From Bacillus chungangensis (lineage in GTDB: Bacteria; Bacillota; Bacilli; Bacillales; Bacillaceae_C), in contig NZ_JAUSTT010000032.1 of the NCBI RefSeq assembly GCF_030812995.1, positions 1-49,169 of the forward strand: a stretch of DNA of 49,169 nucleotides, in the 5' to 3' direction. The notes beneath the pieces are model-generated. The model saw nothing but the letters and a program-made list of their open reading frames with translations. It had not been told where the DNA came from and made no database searches. This document shows, one piece after another, positions 1 to 7,932 of the stretch. The translations under genes were made by a program, and so were the position numbers. The first letter of the stretch is position 1, and the number at the start of each line of letters is the position of its first letter.

Positions 1-59
1 AAATGGATAGGGACTTGAATGCATCTATCAATTTGTCACGCTATGAATTAGCAAATTAA
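1..59 (+). CDS. tnpB: TnpB (IS200/IS605 OrfB) C-terminus, partial
   Basis: Only the last 18 codons are in the window, ending at TAA 57-59. The reading frame gives MDRDLNASINLSRYELAN. The DRDxNA stretch is the RuvC-III motif that carries a catalytic aspartate of TnpB, the RNA-guided nuclease of IS200/IS605 elements, and a short hydrophilic tail after it is normal for the family. The rest of the gene lies upstream of the window. Whether the full gene is intact cannot be seen; the tnpB fragment at the other end of the window is decayed. Confidence 0.8.
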   Translation, partial: MDRDLNASINLSRYELAN

Positions 60-213
60 CACCTAAAAGTTATTGCTAATATGTACGATTCGTTGCATCG
101 GAATTTACGCCCTCGGAGTGTTACACCAAACGAGAGTAGCTTCGGCAAAATCGGACACGTAGAACAGGGAGCAAACAATTTCTTATAGAGTTTTATAAGG
201 TTTTGGCAACGGA
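60..213 (+). other. Right end of IS200/IS605 element, probable reRNA (omega RNA) region
   Basis: The sequence immediately 3' of a tnpB stop normally forms the structured guide-RNA scaffold and the right transposon end. This stretch fits by position: it is AT/GC-mixed, non-coding and has short complementary segments (around 108-150). The exact element boundary, where the guide would begin, is not determined; it probably lies near 200-213, directly before the SGNH hydrolase start. Call is by position and family knowledge, not by a confirmed structure. Confidence 0.45.
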
Positions 214-849
214 ATGATGATGAGTAGAAATAGAAGCAAGTGGCATCAGAAAAATTGGGTAACATTAGGAGACTCTATTTCTGCAACAGGAGTTTTCCAG
301 GCGTTAATGAATAAAGAAATTGAGTTCGGTGATATTGAAAACAAAGCGTACAGCGGAGGTTCTATGACAGGTCCTGATGCTTCTTCAACAACAGTGATTG
401 GAAAAAGTATTGACTATGCATGTGTAGATATTGTTACTATCTTTGCAGGTACAAATGATTTTAAATTAAACCGTACATTAGGCATTATCGGTTCCGTTTT
501 CGATACTACTTTTGATACAAATACATTTTATGGCGCATATAGAAGTTTATTAGATTATATCATTGCTAGCAACCCGAATACTCGCATCTATCTATGGACA
601 CCATTGCATCGAGATAATGCAGGCTATACGATTGAATCTACTAATACTGCTGGGCATAAACTGATAGACTATGTGGAAGCAATAAGACAAATTGCAGTCA
701 TGTACTCGCTACCTGTATTGGATTTATATAATAACAGTGGAATTAATACAAAAAATCTCTCAACATATACAAACGATGGTTTACATCCGAATAATAAGGG
801 ATATGAAAGAATAGCAGAACTAGCAATTCCTTTTATAAACAATTACTAA
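214..849 (+). CDS. SGNH/GDSL-type hydrolase (lipase/esterase family)
   Basis: A 211-residue protein with the four SGNH blocks: GDSI (nucleophile Ser21), YSGGS (Gly48), GTND (Asn81) and DGLHPN near the C-terminus (Asp188, His191). It should hydrolyse an ester or acetyl group; the substrate is unknown. No signal peptide is visible. The N-terminus is very short before block I, the ATG triplet at 214-222 lacks a good ribosome binding site, and the transposon end abuts it. The gene may therefore have lost its original 5' end to the insertion, the present start being fortuitous. Family assignment is firm; start and substrate are not. Confidence 0.8.
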   Translation: MMMSRNRSKWHQKNWVTLGDSISATGVFQALMNKEIEFGDIENKAYSGGSMTGPDASSTTVIGKSIDYACVDIVTIFAGTNDFKLNRTLGIIGSVFDTTFDTNTFYGAYRSLLDYIIASNPNTRIYLWTPLHRDNAGYTIESTNTAGHKLIDYVEAIRQIAVMYSLPVLDLYNNSGINTKNLSTYTNDGLHPNNKGYERIAELAIPFINNY

Positions 850-1066
850 CAGGAAATGTAAACTAATAATGTAAAATTTTTAACGAGATTGTTGATGCTT
901 CCAATTATGTATGGTAATATTTAATTAATTTTTTATAGGAGGAAGTATCTATAATGAAAAAGTTAAACCGTTAACGTATTACTCTACCTCGAGCGCCTCC
1001 ATTTATATCCATTTTTATTATCTTTAAAACGAACAATAAGATGGATAACATTGGAGGACGAGAAAA
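850..1066. other. Intergenic, six-codon ORF with strong RBS
   Basis: Contains a very good Shine-Dalgarno (TAGGAGG at 937-943) followed by a six-codon ORF, MKKLNR (954-974). This looks like the surviving 5' end of a deleted gene or a minimal leader. Nothing else is recognisable before the RBS (GGAGG, about 1053) of the next gene. Confidence 0.3.
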
Positions 1067-2071
1067 ATGAGTAAACCTGAAATGAATGTTGCTTTAGTAT
1101 GTGGACCAGATTGTGATATGAGTGCGAACGGATTACGTACTGCGCTTGAATTCTTTGGTGCAAGAGTATTTACGTATTGGATTGGAAGACCAAGCGATTT
1201 GATTGACGTATTGTCTGGTGACGATTTGTATCCTGAGACAGATTTCATTATTCTTGAATTTCACGGGGATGAAGGAAGATTTCTCATGCCTGAATTAGAT
1301 GAATCGGTATATGAAGAAGGAGAACCTCGTGTTGACTTTGGGCCGGAAGAAATCGCTCGCTTTACTAAACTCAATGGTAAGGTGGTGCTCGGCAATGGGT
1401 GCTCACTTGGTAACGCTATATTAGCGAAAGCTTTTATAGAAAATGGCTGTTCAGCTTATATAGGTCCAGATGATTATCCAGATGGGAATGCGGCGCTTAT
1501 GTTTGCATTGCGTTTTTTCTATGAGATGATTCAAAACAAACGCAGTGTAAAAGAAGCATTTGCTATCGCAAAATCTACAGATAAGGAAACTCATATGTAT
1601 CAATTGTATGAACGTTCCACCGATATTGAGAGAATGGAAGTTTTGCAAGATCATCATTTGCCTATGTTGAAAACATGGTTTAACGATAAAGAAATTCAGG
1701 ATCGAATGGCTGGCATGCTGCCTTTGGAAAGCTGGTATAATAATGTTTGTTCAAATGATCAGTATTTCATCTGGGCAGGCTACGCGAAGGACGAACTTGT
1801 TGGCATTATTATTGTAGAAATCGAGGAGGAGATTGGCTATATCGCATTAATTGTCAATCCTTCTCTGCAAAATCGCGGATACGGCAAAGAGTTACTTCGT
1901 CAAGTGTTGATACATCCTGAGTTGAAATCCGTTAAAAAATGGGAGGCAGAGATTGAAGAAGATCATCTCGCAAGCATCGCCTGCTTTCGAGCATTAGGCT
2001 TTATAGAAGAAGACGCAGTTCCCGACGAGGATGGTTTTGTGAACTTCGTGTATGATTCGTCTAAACAATAA
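1067..2071 (+). CDS. Caspase-like domain fused to GNAT acetyltransferase
   Basis: A 334-residue two-domain protein. Residues 1-160 look like a caspase/CHAT (clan CD) fold: an alternating beta-alpha start, a hydrophobic strand ending in EFHGDEG (His66), then a strand ending in GNGCSLG (Cys112). The His and Cys are spaced and flanked as in the catalytic dyad of that clan. Residues about 225-330 are a GNAT acetyltransferase with the acetyl-CoA loop QNRGYGKELL and a closing SIACFRALGF helix. Start chosen at ATG 1067 after GGAGGACG. The gene is monocistronic and followed by a terminator. The fusion suggests a peptidase or pseudopeptidase module steering an acetyltransferase; the substrate is unknown. 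Catalytic competence of the first domain is inferred from motifs only. Confidence 0.7.
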   Translation: MSKPEMNVALVCGPDCDMSANGLRTALEFFGARVFTYWIGRPSDLIDVLSGDDLYPETDFIILEFHGDEGRFLMPELDESVYEEGEPRVDFGPEEIARFTKLNGKVVLGNGCSLGNAILAKAFIENGCSAYIGPDDYPDGNAALMFALRFFYEMIQNKRSVKEAFAIAKSTDKETHMYQLYERSTDIERMEVLQDHHLPMLKTWFNDKEIQDRMAGMLPLESWYNNVCSNDQYFIWAGYAKDELVGIIIVEIEEEIGYIALIVNPSLQNRGYGKELLRQVLIHPELKSVKKWEAEIEEDHLASIACFRALGFIEEDAVPDEDGFVNFVYDSSKQ

Positions 2072-2082
2072 GATCTTTTAGG

Positions 2083-2114
2083 AAAAACCGTTCGATTTTG
2101 AACGGTTTTTTTTA
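2083..2114 (+). terminator. Rho-independent terminator
   Basis: Stem AAAACCGTTC / GAACGGTTTT with a 5-nt loop followed by a T-run. It ends the caspase-like/GNAT gene. Confidence 0.9.
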
Positions 2115-2543
2115 GCAGATCCTCCGAAGGTCAATGAAGAAAATGATTAATTATTAGGTAGGAAACCTATTTAGTTTCCTTTCGTTCACTCCGATGGAAT
2201 TATCAAAGAAGATGGTATTAATACATTTATATAAAGAAATTATTTTCAAAACAAGGAAGATATGTTTTTCAAGCGGCCAACAAGAAAAGCATCCAGTCCC
2301 TCGAAGAATAAGAGTGTTCAGCGTTAAATGATGCACATGATCGATTAACATCTTGAATAAATTAAAAAAACCAAAAGTGCTTTCTGTTGACTCAGTAAGA
2401 AAGATCGTTCAGTATGAAGAAAAAATACGTGCAAACATATCGAAACATATCTATCTATTGTCTACGAAAATATTACTCCGAGTTCTTCCTCTTTCACAAA
2501 ATAGCATCTAAGGTCGCACGAGTTTACGAGAAAGGAAAAAATA
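2115..2543. other. Gene-free stretch with possible coding remnant
   Basis: No intact gene. A stop-bounded plus-strand frame at about 2349-2510 reads as plausible protein (NILNKLKKPKVLSVDSV..., ending PLSQNSI) but has no start codon. It may be the 3' remnant of a regulator upstream of the ABC importer. I could not assign it to a family. The end of this stretch carries the RBS GAAAGGA of the next gene. Confidence 0.3.
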
Positions 2544-3494
2544 ATGATTCGATTTCAACGTGTTTCAAAAATATATCCTGATGGAACGAAAGCAGTCCAC
2601 AATCTAAATTTTACGATCGAAAAAGGGGAGTTTTTTGTTTTAATTGGTCCAAGTGGAAGCGGGAAAACGACGACCTTAAAAATGATTAATCGTTTGATCG
2701 ATTTATCAGAGGGGACGATTTTTATTCAAGGGAAAAAAGCAAGCGACTATGATATCCATGAATTGCGCTGGAATATCGGCTACGTATTGCAGCAAATCGC
2801 ACTCTTTCCCCATATGACGATTGCTGAGAACATTGCAATTGTTCCAGAGTTAAAGAAATGGAAGCAAGAGAAGATAAAAAAACGAATTGACGAACTTTTA
2901 GAAATGGTTGGCCTTGATCCGGCAACCTATCGCGATCGAAAGCCCCATGAACTATCAGGCGGCCAGCAGCAGCGGATTGGTGTTATTCGTGCTCTTGCCG
3001 CTAATCCTGATATTATTTTAATGGATGAGCCATTTAGTGCATTAGATCCAATTAGTCGAGAAAAACTGCAAGATGATATATTAACGCTGCAAAGGCAAAT
3101 TAATAAAACGATCGTCTTTGTTACGCATGATATGCACGAAGCGTTGAAGCTTGGAGATCGTATCTGTGTGATGCAGCACGCAGAGGTAGTGCAAATTGAC
3201 GCTCCAGAACAACTGATTCAACATCCAGTGAATGCTTTTGTAAAAAATTTCGTTCGTTCCGGTAACGGTCATTATGAACATGAGTGTATCGAAGACTTAT
3301 TAGCATGGATGAAGCCTGCTGCAGCTGAAGCTAAAACAGTATCGTCTCATACGACGATACAAGAGGCTTTAGCGCTTCTAGCCGATGAAGACGCCGTAGC
3401 AGTAGAAAAGGATGGTGAAATTGTCGGAACAATGACAAGACAAGTATTGGTGAAGTATTTAGCCTCCAGAATAGGGGAGAGACAATTTCAATGA
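2544..3494 (+). CDS. egtV: OpuC/EgtV-type ABC importer ATPase
   Basis: A 316-residue ABC ATPase of the quaternary-amine family: Walker A GPSGSGKT at 35-42, Q-loop LQQ, signature LSGGQQQR, Walker B IILMDEP, H-loop THD. Residues after about 235 form a shortened regulatory tail with one CBS-like repeat; B. subtilis OpuCA has two full CBS domains. It overlaps the downstream fused permease/binding protein by 4 bp (ATGA), so the two are translationally coupled. The partner most resembles EgtU, making ergothioneine the likely substrate, with glycine betaine/choline/carnitine as the alternative. RBS GAAAGGA precedes ATG 2544. Confidence 0.75.
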   Translation: MIRFQRVSKIYPDGTKAVHNLNFTIEKGEFFVLIGPSGSGKTTTLKMINRLIDLSEGTIFIQGKKASDYDIHELRWNIGYVLQQIALFPHMTIAENIAIVPELKKWKQEKIKKRIDELLEMVGLDPATYRDRKPHELSGGQQQRIGVIRALAANPDIILMDEPFSALDPISREKLQDDILTLQRQINKTIVFVTHDMHEALKLGDRICVMQHAEVVQIDAPEQLIQHPVNAFVKNFVRSGNGHYEHECIEDLLAWMKPAAAEAKTVSSHTTIQEALALLADEDAVAVEKDGEIVGTMTRQVLVKYLASRIGERQFQ

Positions 3495-5014
3495 ATACAT
3501 TTTGGCAAGTCTTTCAAGATAGAAAAGGTGAACTATTCAATGCTTTCGTTGAGCATATTCAAATATCAGCTATAGCTCTTATTCTAGCAATAATGATCGG
3601 AATTCCTCTTGGTATTTTCCTTACACGTCATATGAAAATAGCAGAAGGCATCATTGGCATGTCAGCTGTTTTGCAAACAATTCCCTCCTTAGCATTATTA
3701 GGCTTGTTGATCCCTTTGGTAGGGATTGGCAAAGTCCCTGCCATTATTGCACTCGTCATCTATGCATTACTGCCTATTTTACGTAATACATATACTGGTA
3801 TTAAGGAAGTGGACAACTCGCTTATTGAAGCAGCAAGTGCAATGGGAATGAATCATCGAAAACGTCTATTCAAAGTAGAACTGCCGCTTGCTTTACCAGT
3901 AATGATGGCTGGCATTCGTACTGCGATGGTACTTATCGTTGGAACGGCGACATTAGCAGCATTGATTGGAGCGGGAGGATTGGGGCAGATTATTTTACTT
4001 GGGATCGACCGCAATGATCATTATCTTATTATTCTCGGTGCGATACCAGCAGCATTATTAGCCATTTTCTTTGATATTGTTTTACGAGCAGTAGAAAGAG
4101 TTTCCTTCAAGCGGACGATGATAGTGGGAAGTATTGCTATCATTGCAACGGTATGTATACTCATCATTCCGCAGCTAACAAATGTAGGAAAGAAGGAGCT
4201 TGTCATTGCTGGCAAACTAGGAGCAGAGCCAGAAATATTAATAAATATGTATAAACTGCTGATCGAAGAAGACACCGATTTACATGTTCGCATAGAACCA
4301 AGCTTAGGTAAAACTTCTTTCGTTTTTAATGCGCTAAAATCAGGCGATATCGATATCTATCCAGAATTTACAGGAACTGCAATTACCGCTTTTTTAAAGG
4401 AAGAAGCAGTTAGCACTCATACAGCAGATGTATATGAGCAAGCGCGAAAAGGTTTGGAAACGACATATCAAATGGTGCTGCTGCAACCAATGGCTTACAA
4501 TAACACGTATACGCTTGCTGTACCAGCAGCATTTGCTGATCAATACCAATTAAAGACGATATCTGATTTAAAACGAGTGGAGCAGCACATAAAAACTGGC
4601 TTTACATTGGAATTTACAGATCGTGAAGATGGCTACAAAGGGATTGAAACATTATACAACATTGAATTTGCAAATATCCAAACGATGGAGCCAAAACTTC
4701 GCTATAAGGCAATAGAAACAGGCGATATTCAGCTTGTCGATGCCTACTCCACAGATAGTGAACTAAGGCAATACAACCTTAAAATTTTAGAAGATGACAA
4801 GCATTTATTCCCACCTTATCAAGGTGCGCCATTGTTAAAAAAAGAGACGCTTGAGGCATATCCAGAACTTGAAGGCATATTAAATAAACTTGCTGGAAAA
4901 ATAACGGAAAAAGAGATGCAGGAAATGAACTACGCAGTCAATGTTAAAGGAGTTTCTGCTGAGAAAGCAGCAAGGAAATATTTAGAAGGGCACGGATTGC
5001 TTTCGCCAAAATAA
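3491..5014 (+). CDS. egtU: Fused permease/substrate-binding protein, EgtU-like
   Basis: A 507-residue fusion. Residues 1-210 are a BPD-type permease with about six membrane segments and the EAA-like loop (EAASAMGMNHRKRLFKVELP). A seventh hydrophobic segment leads into an extracytoplasmic OpuAC-type binding domain (about 230-507). Length and architecture match EgtU of streptococci and BilEB of Listeria. Binding-domain segments such as KLGAEPEILINMYKLLIE, GDIDIYPEFTGT, TDREDGYKG, DAYSTDSEL and FPPYQGAPL agree with my recollection of the EgtU consensus. B. subtilis OpuB/OpuC instead use separate permeases and a lipoprotein. Substrate is inferred: ergothioneine favoured, compatible solutes possible. 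Confidence 0.75.
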   Translation: MNTFWQVFQDRKGELFNAFVEHIQISAIALILAIMIGIPLGIFLTRHMKIAEGIIGMSAVLQTIPSLALLGLLIPLVGIGKVPAIIALVIYALLPILRNTYTGIKEVDNSLIEAASAMGMNHRKRLFKVELPLALPVMMAGIRTAMVLIVGTATLAALIGAGGLGQIILLGIDRNDHYLIILGAIPAALLAIFFDIVLRAVERVSFKRTMIVGSIAIIATVCILIIPQLTNVGKKELVIAGKLGAEPEILINMYKLLIEEDTDLHVRIEPSLGKTSFVFNALKSGDIDIYPEFTGTAITAFLKEEAVSTHTADVYEQARKGLETTYQMVLLQPMAYNNTYTLAVPAAFADQYQLKTISDLKRVEQHIKTGFTLEFTDREDGYKGIETLYNIEFANIQTMEPKLRYKAIETGDIQLVDAYSTDSELRQYNLKILEDDKHLFPPYQGAPLLKKETLEAYPELEGILNKLAGKITEKEMQEMNYAVNVKGVSAEKAARKYLEGHGLLSPK

Positions 5015-5293
5015 ACGGATGATGAGATAAGGATTTTCTCGGGGAGGAAGGATGGAGAGTATGCTGAGAGCTGCGAATGTTAGGAGGAAATCGTTCTTGA
5101 ATTTAGTTTGGTCTGTAGTTCTCATCTTAAATAACGATAATCAACAGAACGGTTTCACCAAGCGAAGCTGTTTAAAGAAAATATAAAGAGATATTGAAAA
5201 AGCATGAGAAATAGCCGATTATACCGGAATGGTTTTTTTACTAAATAGAGATAACAATAACCACATATGTGTATGGTTATTGTTACATGCCAA
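5015..5293. other. Intergenic with hairpin and possible small ORF
   Basis: A 41-codon ORF (5061-5186) follows a good RBS (GGGGAGG) but resembles nothing I know and may be chance. A perfect 12-bp hairpin, TAACAATAACCA / TGGTTATTGTTA, lies at 5252-5285 without a following T-run. It may help end the egtUV transcript or act as a protein-binding dyad. Confidence 0.3.
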
Positions 5294-5333
5294 AAAGCCA
5301 ATTGTTCTATAAAGAGCAATTGGCTTTATTTTT
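5294..5333. terminator. Bidirectional terminator between egtU and catR-like gene
   Basis: Stem AAAGCCAATTG / CAATTGGCTTT with a 12-nt loop. A T-rich tail follows on the plus strand, and an A-run precedes it that serves as the T-tract for the minus-strand catR-like gene. The hairpin overlaps the last codon of that gene. Confidence 0.85.
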
Positions 5334-5661
5334 GAATTGCAGCATCTCCTTCTATTTCTAACCATGTTTGCGACCATTTTTCAATCTCTTTCAAAATAGG
5401 TTCTAAAGCACGCCCCTTTTCTGTTAGAGAATATTCTATCCGAACAGGTGTTTCTGGAAATACCTCTCGTTTCACAATTCCTTCATGCTCTAAATCTTTT
5501 AGCCTTTCTGAAAGAACTCTGCCGCTAATCATAATAGAAGTTTCAATTGTACAAAATCGCTGCGGACCAGCAAGGAGTTGATAAATAATCAATCCCGTCC
5601 AGCGTTGACTTAAAATGCTCATCGCTTTTTCAAATCGTGGACACAAATTAGATTGGTTCAT
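5326..5661 (-). CDS. catR: HxlR-family redox-sensing repressor (CatR/YodB-like)
   Basis: A 111-residue winged-helix HxlR protein starting MNQSNLCPRFEKAMSILSQRW. The N-terminal Cys7 in LCPRFE sits where the quinone/diamide-sensing cysteine of B. subtilis CatR (Cys7) and YodB (Cys6) lies. GPQRFCTIE, SGRVLSERLKDLE and RIEYSLTEKG are the family core. It is divergent from a DoxX-dioxygenase operon homologous to catDE, the CatR/YodB regulon member in B. subtilis, so it most likely represses that operon until its cysteine is alkylated or oxidised. A dyad operator overlaps the start of that transcript. Family is certain; CatR versus YodB orthology is not. Confidence 0.85.
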   Translation of the reverse strand: MNQSNLCPRFEKAMSILSQRWTGLIIYQLLAGPQRFCTIETSIMISGRVLSERLKDLEHEGIVKREVFPETPVRIEYSLTEKGRALEPILKEIEKWSQTWLEIEGDAAIQK

Positions 5662-5757
5662 TTGTGGTTACCTCCAATCATGTCAGACATCTCTGTTTAC
5701 CCATAACCCTATTATAACATAAAAAAATAAATTATTTATAAAAAATAACTTTTATAC

Positions 5758-5786
5758 TTGACACAACTAATTTATAAACATATACT
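5758..5786 (+). promoter_or_regulatory. SigA promoter of catDE-like operon
   Basis: Perfect -35 TTGACA (5758-5763), 17-bp spacer, and -10 TATACT (5781-5786). It is about 130 bp upstream of the catD-like start and divergent from the HxlR gene. Confidence 0.85.
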
Positions 5787-5787
5787 A

Positions 5788-5804
5788 ACTTACATAAAGT
5801 AAGT
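5788..5804. promoter_or_regulatory. Dyad operator, probable CatR/YodB-like site
   Basis: Inverted repeat ACTTAC-5-GTAAGT directly after the -10 hexamer, at the expected transcription start. The position is ideal for repression by the divergently encoded HxlR protein. Assignment to that protein is inferred. Confidence 0.6.
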
Positions 5805-5914
5805 AACTTATCTTTATGTTTTTTCCGTACTTAAACTTCCTCAGGTACGAAAGAAAAGATACAACTAGCTATAATCAATCATCGATTTTATTAATAAAAA
5901 GGAGTGTGAAAATA

Positions 5915-6325
5915 ATGATGAACAAATACGAGCTAGCTGGATTTATAGTACGTATTATTTTAGGCCTCACATTTTTTATTCATGGTTTTGCTAAATTTCA
6001 AGGCGGTATTAGCAACACGGTTGGATTCTTTGAGAGCATAGGTCTTCCAGGATTTGCAGCATATGCAACAGCTTCTATTGAGTTGGTAGGCGGCATTGCC
6101 ATGATACTAGGAATTGGAACAAGAATTGTTTCCGTCCTATTTGCAATCATTATGGCTGGGGCGCTTATAAAAATTAAATTTGCAGCTGGCTTTATGGGAT
6201 CAGCGCAAATGGCAGGTTATGAATTCGAATTAGCGCTACTAGCGATGTCGATTCATCTTGCAATTACGGGAAGTTCATTTTTTTCAGTTGACAAAGTACT
6301 GTTTCGTTCCAGTAAAGAAGCTTAA
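5915..6325 (+). CDS. catD: DoxX family membrane protein, CatD-like
   Basis: A 136-residue DoxX-type protein with four hydrophobic segments and the family features IILGLTFFIHGFAKF and ELVGGIAMILG. Start at ATG 5915 because GGAG at 5901-5904 is correctly spaced; the upstream in-frame codons have no RBS and lack DoxX similarity. In B. subtilis CatD pairs with dioxygenase CatE for quinone and catechol detoxification, and here a CatE-like gene follows 51 bp later. Its biochemical role is poorly known; it may be a membrane oxidoreductase partner in thiol homeostasis. Confidence 0.85.
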   Translation: MMNKYELAGFIVRIILGLTFFIHGFAKFQGGISNTVGFFESIGLPGFAAYATASIELVGGIAMILGIGTRIVSVLFAIIMAGALIKIKFAAGFMGSAQMAGYEFELALLAMSIHLAITGSSFFSVDKVLFRSSKEA

Positions 6326-6376
6326 ATACTTTTGGAATGATCTGGTATCATTTAGAAAAAGGAGGGAAGAAATATA

Positions 6377-7228
6377 ATGACATTTCATCGTGATCCTTCT
6401 ACGTTTGTAAATCAGGTTCACATACTTGCAAAAGATGTAGAACGATCTCTTCTGTTTTATCAAGAGATAATAGGATTTAGGATTCTTGAGCATATCGGAA
6501 AAAAAGTGGTATTAACGGCAGATGGAAAAACACCGCTTGTCACAATTGAACAGCCGGAAAATGTGTTAACAAAAGAGCCGAGAACGACAGGGTTGTACCA
6601 TTTTGCTCTTTTATTGCCGCAGCGTTCCGATTTAGCGAAGGCTTTATCTCACCTTATTAATACGGGATATCCACTGCAAGGCGCTTCTGACCATCGTGTC
6701 AGTGAAGCGATCTATCTAGCAGACCCTGATGGCAACGGCATCGAAATATATGCTGATCGTCCTCTTCATTCATGGATAAAGGAAGATGGACAAATATTGA
6801 TGACAACCGAACGGCTAGATATAGAGAACCTTTTACAAGAAACAAAAGGAGAGCCCTGGAACGGTTTGCCAGAACATACGATTATGGGACATATTCATCT
6901 CCATGTATCAGATTTACAAAAAGCGGAAGACTTTTATTGTAAAGGACTTGGTTTTAATGTTGTAAACCGATATGGCGAGCAAGCAACCTTTATTTCAACA
7001 GGCGGCTACCACCATCATATTGGTATGAATACTTGGAATGGTGTAGGAGCAAAAGCCCCTGCAGCAAATAGTGTTGGAATGAAGTGGTTTTCATTGGTAT
7101 TTCCTAATGAAAAAGCGAGAAATGAAGCAGTAAATAAGTTAAAAACATTAGGCGTTTCCGTCCAGGAAGAAGAAGGAATTCTAATAACAAAAGACCCATC
7201 CGGGAATCATATTCGACTCTGTGTTTGA
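6377..7228 (+). CDS. catE: Catechol-2,3-dioxygenase-like VOC protein, CatE-like
   Basis: A 283-residue protein of two tandem vicinal-oxygen-chelate domains (about 10-130 and 165-283). Metal-ligand candidates are His in VHILAKD, His in IHLHVSD, and the closing acidic or aromatic positions in DPDGNGIEIYAD and DPSGNHIRL. The GLYHFALLLP and GGYHHHIGMNTW segments are characteristic of CatE/MhqO-type ring-cleaving dioxygenases. RBS AAAGGAGGG precedes ATG 6377. Second gene of the operon; it would open catechols arising from quinone reduction. Confidence 0.88.
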   Translation: MTFHRDPSTFVNQVHILAKDVERSLLFYQEIIGFRILEHIGKKVVLTADGKTPLVTIEQPENVLTKEPRTTGLYHFALLLPQRSDLAKALSHLINTGYPLQGASDHRVSEAIYLADPDGNGIEIYADRPLHSWIKEDGQILMTTERLDIENLLQETKGEPWNGLPEHTIMGHIHLHVSDLQKAEDFYCKGLGFNVVNRYGEQATFISTGGYHHHIGMNTWNGVGAKAPAANSVGMKWFSLVFPNEKARNEAVNKLKTLGVSVQEEEGILITKDPSGNHIRLCV

Positions 7229-7299
7229 GAAAAGTAGAGTATGAAAAGCTTTTTGGGAGAAAATATAAAAAACATTGAACGAATAAGGAGAGATAAATA

Positions 7300-7908
7300 A
7301 TGACAAATAATACAAAAGATTTTTATACTGCTATCGAAGAAAGAAGATCTATTTACGGAATTAGTAAAGAAGCGGTTGTATCAGATGAAAGAATCAAAGA
7401 AGTAATCAATCACGCGGTCAAGCATACACCTTCCTCTTTTAACTCACAAAGTGCAAGAGTTGTTGTCTTGTTAAATGAACAACATGATAAATTGTGGAAT
7501 ATTACAAAAGAAACATTAAGAAAAATCGTTCCTGCTGATCAATTTAGCAGTACAGAAGAAAAAATGAATGCTTTTGGTAGCGGCTATGGTACAGTTTTAT
7601 TCTTTGAAGATCAAGAAGTAATTAATTCGCTTCAGGAACAGTTTGCATTATATAAAGATAACTTCCCAATTTGGTCTCAACATTCATCAGGAATGCTCCA
7701 ATATGTTATTTGGACATCATTAGAATTAGAAGGATTTGGCGCGACTTTACAGCACTATAATCCACTTATTGATGATGAAGTAAGAAAAGAATGGGATATT
7801 CCTAGCAGCTGGAAATTAATTGCCCAAATGCCATTTGGCAAGCCAACAGCACCAGCAGGGGACAAGGAATTTAAACCATTAGAAGAGCGAGTTAAATTTT
7901 TCAAATAA
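7300..7908 (+). CDS. Nitroreductase family protein (Frm2/Nitroreductase_4 type)
   Basis: A 202-residue FMN-dependent nitroreductase. Recognisable features are IEERRSIYGIS at the N-terminus (FMN phosphate binding), HTPSSFNSQSARVVVLL, and FGATLQHYNPLID with a closing PFGKP. This is the Frm2/Hbn1-like clade rather than the classical NfsA/YodC clade. RBS AAGGAGAG before ATG 7300. As third gene of a quinone-responsive operon, it probably performs two-electron reduction of quinones, nitro- or azo-compounds with NAD(P)H, avoiding redox cycling. Confidence 0.85.
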   Translation: MTNNTKDFYTAIEERRSIYGISKEAVVSDERIKEVINHAVKHTPSSFNSQSARVVVLLNEQHDKLWNITKETLRKIVPADQFSSTEEKMNAFGSGYGTVLFFEDQEVINSLQEQFALYKDNFPIWSQHSSGMLQYVIWTSLELEGFGATLQHYNPLIDDEVRKEWDIPSSWKLIAQMPFGKPTAPAGDKEFKPLEERVKFFK

Positions 7909-7932
7909 ACATCATGCAGGAGATGAGAAATC

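Noticed and set aside
4021-4293. Minus-strand ORF inside egtU
   Set aside because: A shadow of the coding frame on the other strand, with no RBS and low-complexity hydrophobic sequence.
5061-5186. 41-codon ORF downstream of egtU with good RBS
   Set aside because: No recognisable similarity and no operon context; kept only as a note in the intergenic entry.
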